From Allacma fusca (lineage: Eukaryota; Arthropoda; Collembola; Symphypleona; Sminthuridae), in NCBI GenBank assembly GCA_947179485.1, contig OX359249.1, positions 39,170,250-39,234,249 of the forward strand: a stretch of 64,000 bases of DNA, written 5' to 3'. Below are positions 40,361-54,600 of this stretch, piece by piece. The notes under the pieces were generated by a model. The model made no database searches, was not told the DNA's origin, and saw only the letters and a program-made list of their open reading frames with translations. Numbering within the stretch: position 1 is the first letter of the stretch; every line of letters begins with the position of its first letter. The position numbers and the translations under genes were made by a program.

Positions 40361-41282
40361 ATGTCGTCGAGACTGTAAGTTGTTGAATACGAGATTTTAC
40401 AGACATTGGATCTTATAAAATTTTTGATATTAGATTTCAAATTTTGAAATCCATCCAGAACTTAAAAAGGTAGTATATCGAATTTAATGTAGGAAGTTAA
40501 ACTTTGGGCATGCAGTGAATTTTTTAAATCACGATGAACAACTCTCTGAGACTTGGCTTGATAGTTTGTAATTGTTAATACAACCATTCATTTTCCCAGT
40601 CTTCGTGTACTGTCGTGGGGTACTATCGTTCAATAATTATTTCTTTTAATTACTTTTTCCAGGTATCCTTTATATCAGAAGGGAAATCCACAATTGCGGG
40701 TATTCTTACCAAACTTTTTTATGAAGCTACTCAGGCCGACAAGCAATCAGCCTCCAAATCAAGTGAAATTTATTGTGTCCAATGGAATGAGCAAATATGA
40801 TGTTGAAAATTATTTGGATAAAATCTATGATGTCAAAGTAGCACACGTCAGCTGTCATCTTCAACAAGGTTATTTACTGAGATCACTCTTATAATCAAGG
40901 ATGAAATTGAAATTGTGATGTTTTCTAAATTTAATTTTAACCACTCCAGGGCACACAAAAGCCTCTACGAAAGGCTACATAATAAAAGACGATGACTTCA
41001 AAGTTGCATACGTTACTCTTGTAAGTGTAGTCTTTTCACTATTAACCAAGTCATTCGGAGTACTAATTCAGTTTGAAGTGATTGTTTTTACACATATTTT
41101 TTACTCTTATTTTTCAGCCCAAGGGAGCCACGTTTGCATTTCCTGACATTTATCCAGAACAAAAAGAGGAAGAGGAAACGTCGGAACGAGAGAAAACCAT
41201 CAAGCAAATTGAACATTCGTTTGAAGAACTTAAAAAGCGAAATAAAAACAGGCCAGATGTTCCTGGATGGTTTACTATCTAA
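40361..41282 (+). CDS. mRpL23: mRpL23: mitochondrial large-subunit ribosomal protein L23
   Basis: Four exons: 40361-40374, 40663-40868, 40950-41020, 41118-41282. They total 456 bases, 151 residues, close to human MRPL23 (153). The first exon has only 14 bases (MSSR plus two bases), and the next Leu codon spans the intron. The protein continues YPLYQKGNPQLRVFLPNFF, matching the YPLYRLGGPQLRVF block of the family. Later landmarks are DDFKVAYVTL and ATFAFPDIYPE, and the end is DVPGWFTI. Known role: a protein of the large mitochondrial ribosomal subunit near the polypeptide exit tunnel. The N-terminus is short, without a classic presequence, as is usual for this protein. An ATTAAA at 41345-41350 may serve for polyadenylation. 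Confidence 0.92.
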
Positions 41283-42606
41283 ATAGCGCAATGTTTGTAG
41301 TATCTAGTTCAATAATTATTGTAGTAATTATATATCTATTGTGAATTAAAATACCAAAAAATTTCTCTTGTGGTGATTTACATAATGAAATTCCCTGTAA
41401 TCGCTAATTGATTAACTTCCTGCCTTACTAATAATCTAATTATAATAATACTAATTTGGTATGCATGAATTTTGAAGCGAAATGAAGCAAATGGTTTCAT
41501 TTTAAGGATTTTAAACAAACTATGACCTATAACTTTCATGGGATACATACATATGTGTCCGGTACACTTGGTGCAGACTTGCAGGCACAGGCACTACAAT
41601 GAACCCAGTAAAAGCACTGTTATAAAGAGAGCCAACGAAAATCATCATTATCAAGAAAAATGAAAAATCTTCCTCAAGGTTCATCTCTCATAGCTCCGGG
41701 TTTACACATGAGATTTAGCTCTATAACGTCAATGATGAGCACCCGTGCGCATGTTACAATATAATCGAATTTACCGCGTGGTTTTTAAAATTAATTTTGT
41801 ACTTCATCGACGTACAAGGTACAAACATAGTCCTAAATAATCCTCATACAATTCCAATCCATCATTCAACTATTAACTGTGGGATGCTCCATCCTGGTAG
41901 AATCATATATAAAGTGGTTCATATTTCAACGAGTTTTTATTTCCATTTAACTTTTCTTAAAACTTGTTATTTAATCGATTTTTTGTTGTTGTTTTTACCC
42001 CCAGCTGTATATAGAAGACTGAATTTTGCCATTAAATTGTCACGTTTAGTTTTGACGCATCTGTACTTATTAGCAACTGGAACACATTTCCGAAAACATT
42101 TATTATTTAGTTTGAATTGAACATTACGATCTCATAACTTTGTCACTTCATATTTTGTTCATTGTACGCATAGTTAGTTTAAATCTCTCAGCAGTTCTTG
42201 CAGTTAATTGTCCACGGTGGTTGGATACAAGTATCAATCATACATGGACACAAATTAACACAATGAGAGCAATAGAATATTTTACGTCAATCCAAGTGTT
42301 CGTAGGGTCCAGTGAACTCTGTTTTGCTAAATGCAGGTAAATGGGACATTATTTCGATTACATGATTAGTTGCATGATTATAAAGTTTAGACATTTACTT
42401 TATTGTTGTTACAGCATATACATAAATGTATGTAATTATAACTAAATGAGAATATATGTTTGTGTAGATCCGGTTGAGCCAGAAGCAAATTGTTTACTAT
42501 GCATTTTGAAGAATATTGATTGCCTTAAACTTCCAAGCAACACTCGGCCAATAAATCTTTACTCCTTAAAAACGGTGGTGTTCATTGCGTAATAATTTCC
42601 GTAAAA
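41283..42606. other. Intergenic region between mRpL23 and HERC2
   Basis: About 1.3 kb, AT-rich. It should hold the mRpL23 3' end and the HERC2 promoter and 5'UTR. Short open frames such as one from 41797 have no family resemblance. No regulatory motif was assigned. Confidence 0.5.
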
Positions 42607-45600
42607 ATGGATGTTGTCTTGCGGATTCAGCGACGGCTGGATTCGAAGTGGATGAAAACAGATCTGCAGAAACTTCTTGAACCTGAAGGTGTTGCGCAGC
42701 TATGGAATGAAATGGTAAAGGATGGGGAAGTTACTGGATCTTTCAGCGATGGTCTCCTTAACGCTGCTGGGATCACAGCAAGGAAAGGTTAGAATTTGTG
42801 TTAGTCATTTTGTGGAATGGTCCGCCTTGGATAATTTAATTAAAACAACAAATATTCGCAGGTGAAAACGGGCATTACTACTGTGGAATGAAAGTACTAA
42901 CATGTCCATGCTGTGATGGGATATGTGGCCCTCAGACGGGATGTAACTGTGGTCCTTGTCAACGTTTGGACAAGGAGGAAGAAGTTAGGAGATTCGCTAA
43001 AGCCAATACGATAATTATCTCTTCTATGATACATCAAAGCTGGACATGGGGAAGAAAGCCGAGCTCTGTTGAACTCAAAGAATGTCAGGATGCTCTAGTA
43101 AATGAGCAACGAGTGTCCAGTGTAGAGCATGCCAGTAATTCATTGTACACCAAGTTTCTGTGGATGCGTCTAGTAATTGCATTTCGTTTTTATACCGCTC
43201 TGAGTTCTCAGGAACCTGGGTCAACCAAGATAGCGAAGACTAGGACGAACTCAAATATAATTATGAAGGAAGCTAAACCAAGGTAAGTAAAGAATGTTTA
43301 GGAACTTAGAAAGGAAATGCAAATTCTGATGGTATATTACGGTCCCGTCTAGTCCTGCCAAGATGATGGATATTTCTACCGCGAGTCTGGCTAGAGTTGG
43401 GACTAGGGCAGCTTTAAACTTTGCCTTTGCATTTCTTCGTCGAGCTTGGAGATCTGGTTTGTGGATTTGAGAAAAATAATACAACTTCTGAGAAGCAAAT
43501 GGTCACACTGTTTATGTGAAATTATGGAGAAATAATTAAAACATTTTAGGAGAGGATACTGACATCTGCAGCGACTTACTCCGTGAAGCCCTGGAAGCCC
43601 TGCGGGCTATTCCGGAAGCTTCTTTATTTGACGAATCTGGGGTTACCACAATTTGGTTGGAAGTTGTGCATAAGTCCGAAGCGTTTCTTCAGACTGTATC
43701 TCTTGGGTACGATTTTTCAAAAATTTCAATTTATATACTGATGGTGCAAACATTCATGCAATTCAGTAATAAAACATCAGTCATTTATTTATTAGTATCA
43801 TCGGGGTCGACTCGGAGTCTTCTGTTTCGGTGCCATTAGTTGATCAGCATTTAGCATTATGTTTACTTCTTGAGCTCGCAGTGCAACGGGGAACGTTCAC
43901 AAGAATGCTTGAATGCGTTTTACTGCTTCTTGAAATTTGGGACAGTCGAGTGTCTTGTAATAGTTCTAATCCTGACAATAAAATTCAGGAGAGTGGGTTT
44001 AGTGCACCTTTAATTCCGTTTTTGAAGCGCTTGGAGCAAATAGCCCCTTCCAAAATGAAGCATCCCGAAGTTGAGCAACGTTTAGAAGATTTAAAATGTT
44101 TTTCTGAAAAGGTATGTCAATATATCTGTCTACCAAACTGAGTTACTTTTGTACTCTTGAAATTCAAGTTTCAAATTTAGAAGTTAATTTAAATATATGC
44201 TGAGAAATAATTGAATTCTCTCATGTTATTTTTCTAGTCTCCTACTGACTGTTATTTGCGCTATGTTGAGCTGCCTGAAGATGAAAATGCCTTGGTAGAT
44301 TTAAAAAAGTGTGCAGTAACTGTGATGTCCCATTTAAATAGATTATCGTCTCCATATAATCCCCCGCCTGCTTTCTGCAAGGTTTTTGAAATTTTGTAAT
44401 AAACACGTTAACGGTTGGGTTTGTGTAATAAAATGTGTATATTATCACCGTAGGTCCCCTTCAACGGGCATTGGCAGGAAGTGCTCACTATGGGCTGCTT
44501 GGGTTGGGGAAGTTTATACGTTGGATCCATGGGACCGCAGCAGTGTGATGTACTGGGTGAACTTGGTGTTCAACAAATATGCTGTGCTGAACGTTGTCTC
44601 TTAATTTTAACACAAAATTGTAAAGTGTACACTATGTATTACAGCTCGGAGGCACAAGTAATCCTTTTTTAAATAGATTAACAATTTCGACACCCCGTCA
44701 GGATTGCTTATTGCTTACCCACCGTGTTTTGTGTATTTCAGTGTCCACAAACTGTTGACGGGTTTGGGGACAAGGAAATTATAAACATAGCAACGTATCC
44801 GGACAGTAAACATTTTCTTGCTCTATCCAGTGATGGGGAAGTATTTTCTTGGGGCTGTGGTGATGGGGGTCGTCTTGGACACGGTGATACTAACTCGCGA
44901 GATGAGCCAACGCTTGTTCAAAGTTTAGTCGGCAAAAATGTAGTTCAGATCTCGTGCGGCAGTACCTACAGGTGAAAATAAATTACTTCGTATTGTGATA
45001 CGATGGTGCTAGAGACATGTTCGTCAGAAGGCATGGTTCTTTATCATAGTTTTTGTTTGGTGTCAAAATGTTTCTTTCAAACTTCGCCTCTCTGCAGTTC
45101 AACAATAAGTTCTCATAATAATGTATTAACGTGATTTAGTGCTGCTATAACGGACACAGGAGAACTATATACCTGGGGAAGAGGTACCTATGGCAGACTC
45201 GGACATGGAAATAGTGACGACCAAAACGCTCCTTACCAAGTAGCAGCGTTGAAGGGTTAGAAATTGACTTTTTGTGCTCAGCTTGTACAGAATATTCCAT
45301 AGACGCTGTGCGAATCTGCAGCGCCTACTGGATCAAAATTAGATTTCTGAAATAAATGCCTCTCGATTATGGAGGAAGGAGTATGCAGTGCAGAAGATAA
45401 CTGCAAGTATATAAATGCATAATTACTGCTATTATAAATCCTCTTATAATGAGGTTCTTTTGTGGTGAGAGTACGCTTGGCTTTAGTTATTTGCATTTTA
45501 AAATGTTGATGTCATTACTTGTAATATTATGTTTTATCGTGCATTGCTTAGAAAATTCTCTTTTAATTAGGTTATAGAATGGTTGATGTTGCTTGTGGAA

Positions 45601-48600
45601 GTGGAGATGCACAGACTTTAGCAGTTACAAGTACTGGATTAGTTTATTCTTGGGGAGATGGTGATTACGGGAAATTGGGTGAGTTTTGTTTCTAAATATT
45701 TCTGCAGATGAGTTAATACGCAATCTGAAAGAGTTGATTTTTCGAAGAACAGGTCGCGGTGGAAGTGAAAGCTGTAAAATCCCAAAACTTGTTGATAAAT
45801 TAGAAGGGATTTTTGTGCAACGCGTCTTTTGTGGTGCTCAGTTTAGTGTTGCTTTGACCAAAGATGGAGGAGTGTATTGTTGGGGTAAGGGTGATAATTA
45901 TCGGCTGGGTCACGGTACTGATGAACATGTTCGGTTTCCGACTAAAGTCGAGGGTCTGTCTGGCAAGCAAGTAGAGTTGATTTCCGTTGGATCTATGCAC
46001 GTACTAGCGCTCACAAGAAATGGGGAAGTTTATGGTTGGGGAAGAAACGAGCAGGGCCAATTAGGGGATCTCTGTGGTAGCTATATTACGGAGCCTACTT
46101 GCCTGCAGTCTCTTAAAGGACGACCAATTATTGGTTTGTCATGTGGACCTTCGCAGGTAATTTTAAAGTTTAGCCGTCGTGATTTTACGATATTATAAGT
46201 ACAATTCTTTAATATATGATGGTAAAAGTATTTTAAACGATTAAGGTTACGCTTAATTAATTAATCAGAGTTTCGTATGGAGCACCAACAATCGTTGGAA
46301 TGTTGAACCGAAAATTCCATTCGTAGTTGATGTTTGCAAAAAATCTTTGGAACTTTTGGATGCTGTGCTGGACAAAGTTTGGGTAGGATTGGATGGTACA
46401 GCCGGGAGACCGCCTAGTCAAGATAAAGAATGCATAGCTGTTGCGGCACTGAACCTTTTGAAACTACAAGTAATCTCCCGAAAATTAAACAGTACATTTT
46501 TGATTATTCTTGTGTATAATTATTGGGTAATTGCATAATTATTTGATTTAATAGCTCTACTCAATACTTAGTCACACATTCGCATTAGAAACCTTAGGCA
46601 TAGCAGCAGGACAGAAACTCTTACGGAGCCTGAAAGACAAGGTTGTTACTTTAGCCAGTGAACCGGAAGTACCGAGTAGTGTCCAGTCAGCAGCTCAGGC
46701 TTGTCTTCAGATGGGCTGGAGCTTATTACTCCCTACTGCTGATGAGAGAGCTCGAGCCTTATCGACCCTTTTACCCGCTTCAGCTGGTATTGAATATAAT
46801 AAATCATTATCGTAGTATTGACGAAACTACTTTGTTTCTTGTTTACTTAAGAAATTGTAGTATTTGCCACTTTTTAACACTATAACTGATGACAGATCCT
46901 GGCTCCTTAACACCTGGAAGGCGCTTTATGATAGACCTCTTAGTGTCTAGTCTTACTGCTGATGGGGGCCTTGAGAACGCCCTTGACTCAGCAATAAAAG
47001 TTGAAATCAGCGAACTTGAAGAATCACAGAGAAAAAACGAAGCCTTATCAACTTCTTCACCTTTGTATCGGCTTGAGCACGAAAATCTCATGAGTGAGGA
47101 AGCTATCCGAGAAGTGCAAGCAAAGAAAGGCAAAGATTTAAAGTCTCAGGTGGATTCTGAAGGAGCTGAGCAAGCTATCCCCTTACTAACACTACTACGG
47201 CAGCTATTGAAAAATTCTACAGCTAATACAGTTGCCCAGATACAAAGTTTTGGTAATCAATCCACTACTTCGACGGCTGGTACCACAGGTACGTCGCCAC
47301 TCACCGCTAAACACCAAACTCAAAGTTCTCCAATTCCCTCTGAATGCAAAAAGGAAAAGTCCCCTAGCCTTCTATTATTGCTTAGATTCCAAAGACTTCT
47401 TTTTAGTCGCATAATATGTGTCCAAAACCAGATTCGTTTGGGGGACCGTGATAATGGTATGTATATCCTTTGATTCTCTGAGTTCTTACAATATGTGTGC
47501 ATGTGTATGGAAATTTTGAAACCCTATTTAATTATTATTGTAGAAGAAAAAATGTTGGGTGCTGAGTCTCTTCTTGGAAAGTTTATCACCTATCTTATTG
47601 CTCATTTGATCGAAATACTATCCACGGCTTCTTCCGTCGCAACTCAGGGTAGTCACACATATGCTGCGGTTTCGGCTATCTTGGCAGAAGATGTTTTAGG
47701 TGAGACATATTTGGCAGTTTGGCGAATTAAACGGATTATGGTCGTATTAATTGTTGCGGGTTTTTCTAGGTGTTTTACTCCCTGAACTTTTGATCTCACT
47801 TTTAATGTTGAGCATTGGTGCCGATGCTTTCGCGTCTATATGCCAGTCAACTGCTAGTGATTCTCCACTGAAAGACTGTATACCGCCTTTAAGTAGTTGG
47901 GCAGCTCAGATTGGGCTTGCTTTTCTTCGCCGTGCCAACTTTATCCCAACGTTGAAACGTTTTTTAATCACCCTAAACAGCTTTAACAGACTGGCTCCAG
48001 GTTGGGAAAGAGAGGATAATGAAGCACTTGGCTGGCCTGGAATTATTGGTATTTATTTCATTTCAGTTTAATCTAACAGTTTATGTTGTATATTCAGCTG
48101 TTTATTTATATTGAGAATCTGTTTCGACAGCTCCATCGACCTCAATGCAAGATCAGAAAAGCAATGGCGAAGATTTACCCATTATTAGAAAAGCTGACGT
48201 TGAGAATCATAATAAAGATGGGGGCTTATGGATTGTCATTCGCGGTAAAGTTTACGATGTCCAAGATTTTCGGTAATAAACCGTAAATTTGGTACTAAGT
48301 GAATTAATTTATGTTTTAGTTTTTGATTTGGAAAAATGTATTTTGAAAATTCCAGATTAAATGCTCCGTGTGGTAGTGATGTACTAACCAACTTCGCAAG
48401 TCAAGATGCAACGAAGGCTTTTGATGATGCTCAGCATTCTGTAATAGCAGTGCAGTACCTCCAAAGATTTACTGTGGGTTACTATGCTGATCCATTGAAA
48501 GAGACTTTAAAAGTAGGTGTTATCTATTTTAGGTATTTTTTGAAAGTGCTTTAGTTACTGCGTTTGGTAATAAAGTAAATTTTTTCTTATGTAGATTTTA

Positions 48601-51600
48601 GACTCGACAACAGTATCTTCTCCTTTGATGGAAACGCAGCGTACACTAGCTCACCTTCTTGGTTTGCACTGTCACTCTCTAGCAGTTAGTATTCCTAGTG
48701 TTACCGGTGAACCAGATTGCGTTGATATTTTTCGCAAATCCTTCCTCCAAGGTGGTCTTGAGGTAACGTTCTGTTATTGTTATTTTTATTACAGTATTAG
48801 GATGCAAAGTTTATTAGTGCGATACACGAATCGTGGTTTTTCCAGGCTGTACATAGACAAAATCCATTTGATGGAGGGGAGGAAAAAAAGAATTCCAGAG
48901 GAATTAATTTAATGGAAATGGAAACTGCTGGCGGTACAACTCGCTCGAATATTAGTTCTCCCACGATAGGTAGCTTAAGTTTGAGTGATTGCATGTCGTT
49001 AGCTGAAGAGTTAAAGGAAAGTGACAATCAAGAATTTGCTAGTCTCGAAGGAAAATCCAGTCGGTTTTTACGGTGTTTTCTTCATAACAATTTTAACGTA
49101 AGGTTTTAGCTTCAAATTGTAAACAATACGAATGAATTCTTCAAGATTTTGAAATTGAATTTAATTACCATTGATCTTCTTGAACTAGGAACTGTCTGTG
49201 CGTACTTTTACTGGTATGCTTGAAAGGCATGCGAAACAAAGTCACTTGTTGACGAATCAGGATTTTGCCTTTGATCACCCAGTGGAAGAAGTTGGAAGAT
49301 TATTAATAGCCACATTATTAAAGCATCTTAATTTAACACTATTGGTTTACAGTCTCATTGAGAAAGGTAATTTAAATGTTTTTAGCTGTTTATGGAATTC
49401 ATACGCTTCATTTATTAATGTAAATACACTGTATACTTGTGTTGAATTAGAAATGGAGGGAAATGGCCCGGTGAGATTTCCTGCTGTTGTCAGCGAAATA
49501 TTATTTCAAGTTAATCAAACAAAATGGAATTTGGTGAAGTCAAGACAGGAGTTTAATCAGTCTTATAAAGAAATCTGCATGCCTGTGGTTGAGCGATGCA
49601 GGTTCGTTAACTTTACAATGTTTCGAAGAGGTTACATTTAAGTTGTTTAGTATTCGCTTTAAACATGCTAGTTTGGTGTACCCAGGAGGTTTCCCTGATA
49701 TTCTGTGTTGCACAGGTTTTTACTCCAAGAGATTCGATCTTCCGATGCTCCTGAAATGCGTGCCTTTAAGAAACAAAATTTCCTCTATAGTTGGACAAGG
49801 TGGAAATCTGCTGTCCGTAAAATTTTGAAAGATATTCGGCTTGCAAAAAATGCAACGCAGCGTAGTTCGCGGCCTGAAGACATTGTTAATTCTAATATTC
49901 AGGTAATAATAGATCGTTTTCATATTTATTACTTGTCAGTTCAGAATCACACACATTGTACTGCCGCGCAACTTTAGTGTGTGTTGTTCAAAGCTATCCT
50001 ATACTCACATATGTTAATTCTGCCTGACAATTAGCGTTTATTTAGATAATATTCGCCGTCTACTTTCTATGATTTATTTTTTTCGGAAATCAAGCAAGTA
50101 ATTAATTAGTTACAAGCCGACTAGGTCTAGCAAATTATAGGGTTGAAGAATGTTGCAAACAAATTTAGATGCAATATCCAGTACTTACAAATCTACTCAC
50201 CCACAATTGTTTTTCAGAATTTGGACTCTCAGTTATCACCTCTGTTGCATAATGCACGTGAAGAGACTTTTCACGATGCCTTTACATTATCCGTTTCAAA
50301 TCAACATGGCGAACCGCAAGACACTTCGGCAGATCCAAAAAACTCCCAAAGTAGGCTATTTTCAAAGAATGACAACGAATCTGGGTCACTGGACGTCAGC
50401 GTTAGCAATCCTCCAAAATTTTCAAGCAGTTGCATTAAATCTCAGATTCTTTTAGCGCTACCTCCTTCGACCACAAAATCTCGTAGCAGTGGTAAAACCG
50501 AGAATAAGGAATCACCTTGCAAAAATATGTCATTCTCAAAACATATCATCCTACCTGATACAAAAGATTTAAAACTACGATGTAATGATATTATTGCTTT
50601 CGTCACAAGCACTCCCAAAGACGTACCAGATGTTGACACGATAAGGAAAGCATTATACGCTCAGGTGAGTTTTATTTTAAGTGCTTTTGTAGAAATATTA
50701 ATATTGTATAAATAGTAGTATTTTCTTGACATTGTGATCCTTTAACATTGCTGTAGAATGATCGAGCTAATATCCGACTTGAGGGTCTTACCCAGTTTAC
50801 TCGTTTGATGAAAAAAGATAATTTAATTCCATCCACTCGGTATTTACTTATGAATGGATGGCAAGGCATCATTCATTTTGGGTTAGAAAGACGGTAAGTT
50901 AACTCCAGTTATTTCCATTCGTGTGTTGGGAAAATAACTTCAGTTTAATTCCCGAGTTTACTGTTTATTTTGTTTCAGGGAAAGTCTCTCAAGAATTGAT
51001 GAAAACATTGAATTGTCATCTCCTTATTTAAAAGCAAAAATATTTCTAGCCCACGCTGAAATTTTAAAATGGGCAATGACAGAACTTCGAAAAATTACTT
51101 TGGATTCTCGTAGCCAGGCTCAAAATAGCAGAAGTCTAAGTAGAGGAGCACGATCAAAGGAAAATATGAATCATCGGGATCGAATGGGTTTAGGGACATT
51201 GTCTTCCGCCAGGTTTATCGTGGGCTTGATAGGGATTTTATCGGAAAAATTGCATGGAAGTGAAATGAGTTTTATTATTTCTTCTGGACTTCTATCTATA
51301 ATTCAAACCCTGTTGAGTTGTGTTGGTGAGTACTTTACTTAGACTAAAGTAAAAATATAGCATCGCAACCCACAATAATTTTTGTTTGAATATGTAACTA
51401 TGCACCAATCGCAGTTTGAATTGTGAACGAATGTTATTTAGGTCCTGATGCTCAAACATTAACGCAAGATAAGTCATCTCCACATTCACTTAATGTTGTA
51501 TTTGATGAAATGATTTACAAATGTAAGCCACCACCTCCTCCGCTGAGTGGTTTTGATATGGCTGGTCTCATGAAAGTTGGTACAACAGTTGTACGGGGCG

Positions 51601-54600
51601 TCGACTGGAAGTGGGGTGATCAGGTGTGTTAAGATAACATTTATTGCCTTTCTTAAGATCTTTGTTCTCAAACTAAATCTAAACCGACTGAGCAGGATGG
51701 AAATCCTCCTGGAGAGGGTCGTGTAGTTTCGGAGGTTGGAGAAGACGGATGGGTGCGTGTCCAGTGGGAAAATGGGTCCACTAACTCCTATCGAATGGGC
51801 AAAGAAGGCAAATTTGATTTGAAACTTGCAGATCCTCCTGTGGCCCCAGAGAGTGATAGTGACACCGAATCTGTAGATGAAGATGGTAAATTTTTTACTT
51901 ATATTACGGACCTAAGTTGAAATGACATCACGTGCAAGAGTTTTTAACTTTTGACAATAAAAGGAAGCATTCAAATATTTTCAGTACGTTTGTAGATATG
52001 TTTAGTTTTAAATATTTTATGATAAATTCTCGTGCACTAGTAGCTACAATCAGTCGAACAGCAGAGCTTTTGAGCTTTGAATTAAAATATTTTATTTTTG
52101 ATTCAGACTTTAAGGACATTGAAAAAACATATGCCTTGTGTAATTCAAGTATTTCCTTAATTTAAAACTAATTCATATCTAACATGTTATAGGAATCTAT
52201 GAAGTTACATCTAATGGCAAACATCCCACAAGTTTAATCCGGAGTAGTTGCCTTCAGTTAATGCGTATTATTGCTGTTTCTGTGGGACTCAACTCAAATT
52301 TAATGCAAACCTTTGCCGTTCGGTCCTTTACTTCTTTACTCAGGGAGATAGTTTATGTATGTGTTTTAGGAAAATACATGTGCTGTCACTGATGTATTTA
52401 AAATTATAATGCTTAAGATTTCTTCCTTCCACGTATAGGTTGGATGTACTCTCAAAGAGGAAGCAAAACATACAGAGAAGCAGTTCTTGGCTTGTGAGCA
52501 GCATGAAGAATGGGCAAACTTAGGTTTTGTACGGGCTATAGCTTTAACTCAGAGGATCTGCGAAACCCTGTCATCAAAAGCTTGGATTAATATGTGCCTA
52601 GAACTAGTAGAAGGTGCTGAAGAAAGTGGCATTGACCTGCCTAAGCAGGTAGTCAAAGAATGCTTGTATATTGCAATGGTTGCAGAAATAAGAAAATCCG
52701 AAAGTACATCTCTGTAATTTTTTTCTCATGTATTCACTGCAGATCTTGATTTTGCGTGTGTTATCATCCGTGTTGCCCTCATCTTGTGGTCTCGATTACA
52801 ACGCGAAGGTAACCCTTTTAGATCGGGTAGCTAAAGTGATCGGTTCGCGGATTTTAATGGCTATTAAGGACCCCTCGATTGAAAATGAAGGTTGGAGCAG
52901 GCAGAAAACTGTATATAATTATCCGACGGATGCAAGAAATGTGTTGGATGTTATTTTGTATTCAAATTTTCAGAATTTTTGCAAAAACAAGACCAATTTC
53001 TAAAACTGACTGTTCCAATGACTGCGCCGCATTCGAGTACAGTTGTTGAGGAATGTATTACTCTAATCAGAACTTTGCATAGCCTTCGCGGATGGCATAG
53101 CATTATCAACAGCTTTCTCTACTCTAAGGTTTTGCAGCTCTCTCAAATCTCGTTCACGTCGTTGGTAAGAGGATAATGTCGATTGATTGATCCGCATTGC
53201 AGAAAATAAGTAGAAATGATACTGATCCATAAAGTTTGTGTATGGTTGATTTTTAGAAAGAAGCAGGAGATGATGATACGGTAATGGTTGATAATTATAT
53301 CTGTGCGTCTCTGGCAATCATTGGTGGTTACGACTTTCGTCTTAGAATTGGAGGCTTAATTTCAATCAAGGATTCCACAGGTTTGTAAGGTTAAAATTTA
53401 TTTTTTTCGCATTTTTTAACGCAAGAAAATAAAAATTGATCTTATTTGTCCAGGTATTGATCAGTCTGGAATTTTATGCCGAATCAGTCCGAGCGGCAAA
53501 GTGTATGCTCAAGATGATTTCGGTGTGATCAAGCGGTGCAATTTGTCCCAGCTCGAACTAATTCAGGAGTATCCTTTTAATTCCAATTTATTCCCTGAAA
53601 TGGAAGAAACTTTGCAACTATGGGCTGAACTTTTATCTTTATCGGTGAATAAAATGAGAGCGAAGAATTTCAGTCAGCAGTATTTTTGTAAGTTTTGTTT
53701 GAGGCAGATAATGAATTCTTCGGTTTAAGAAATTTTCCTTGTTTTTACGTTCCCTATGTCTGTTATTATTTTTGCAGCTAATAATGTCAACATTATTTTA
53801 CTGAGGCGGCAACAGGAAATGTTACTCATCTTGAAGGCTACGAGGGTTCTTCTTAGTAATCAAAATCAGTTGCGAAAAGTTCTAAAACAGGTATAAAGTA
53901 TCTTGAATTTAGACCTCATTTTTTCACTAAAAATTATCTTAATTCGCATTCTAAATAATTTAAAATGAAATTTATACATTTTCAGCCTTACGTTTCTTCA
54001 GGTGAAACTAAATCGCACGATATAGATTTCGAAAGTAGTAAAATAGATTTGCTTCTTGAGAAGGTACTGGCGAGAGCAACTCAGCCTTCTCCAGTCAAAG
54101 CTATATTTTCACGTAAAGAACTTGAGGTAAACTATATATTATATCAGGCGATCCAACTTGTAATTTACACATTCGTGTTTCACTTTTTTACTTGATACCA
54201 CTGATTTACACCTAAAATTTTCTTTCAGGAGGCAGCTGTGGCTGTAAGTCAACATTTAGCAGCTATACATCGAAAAACACCTGTCCAGGCATCTCAAAAT
54301 CTAAATGAACAAGCAGAGGTGATTGAAGATCTCATTCATACGCCCGCTGTTCAGCAAGTTCAGACAACGGTTAAGACTCCTCTGAGCGAAACTTCAGCTA
54401 ACTCTCCTGTTCCCAGTTCGAGTGCTAATAAAACTAACCGGATGACAAAAAAGTTACCCCCGTCATCTGTCGTCCAGCAACTTATGGACATGGGATTTCC
54501 CAGAAAGAGCGTAGAAAATGGGTTAAAAGTTTTAGGGGTTGAAAATGTTTCCCCTAGCCCGGAATCTTTAGTGGCTTGGTTGTTAGAGCATCAGGACATT

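Noticed and set aside
51932..52165. Overlapping 77- and 63-codon frames in a HERC2 intron
   Set aside because: They sit between two exons that join in frame (51696-51885 and 52193-52356), and the sequence is AT-rich without family resemblance.
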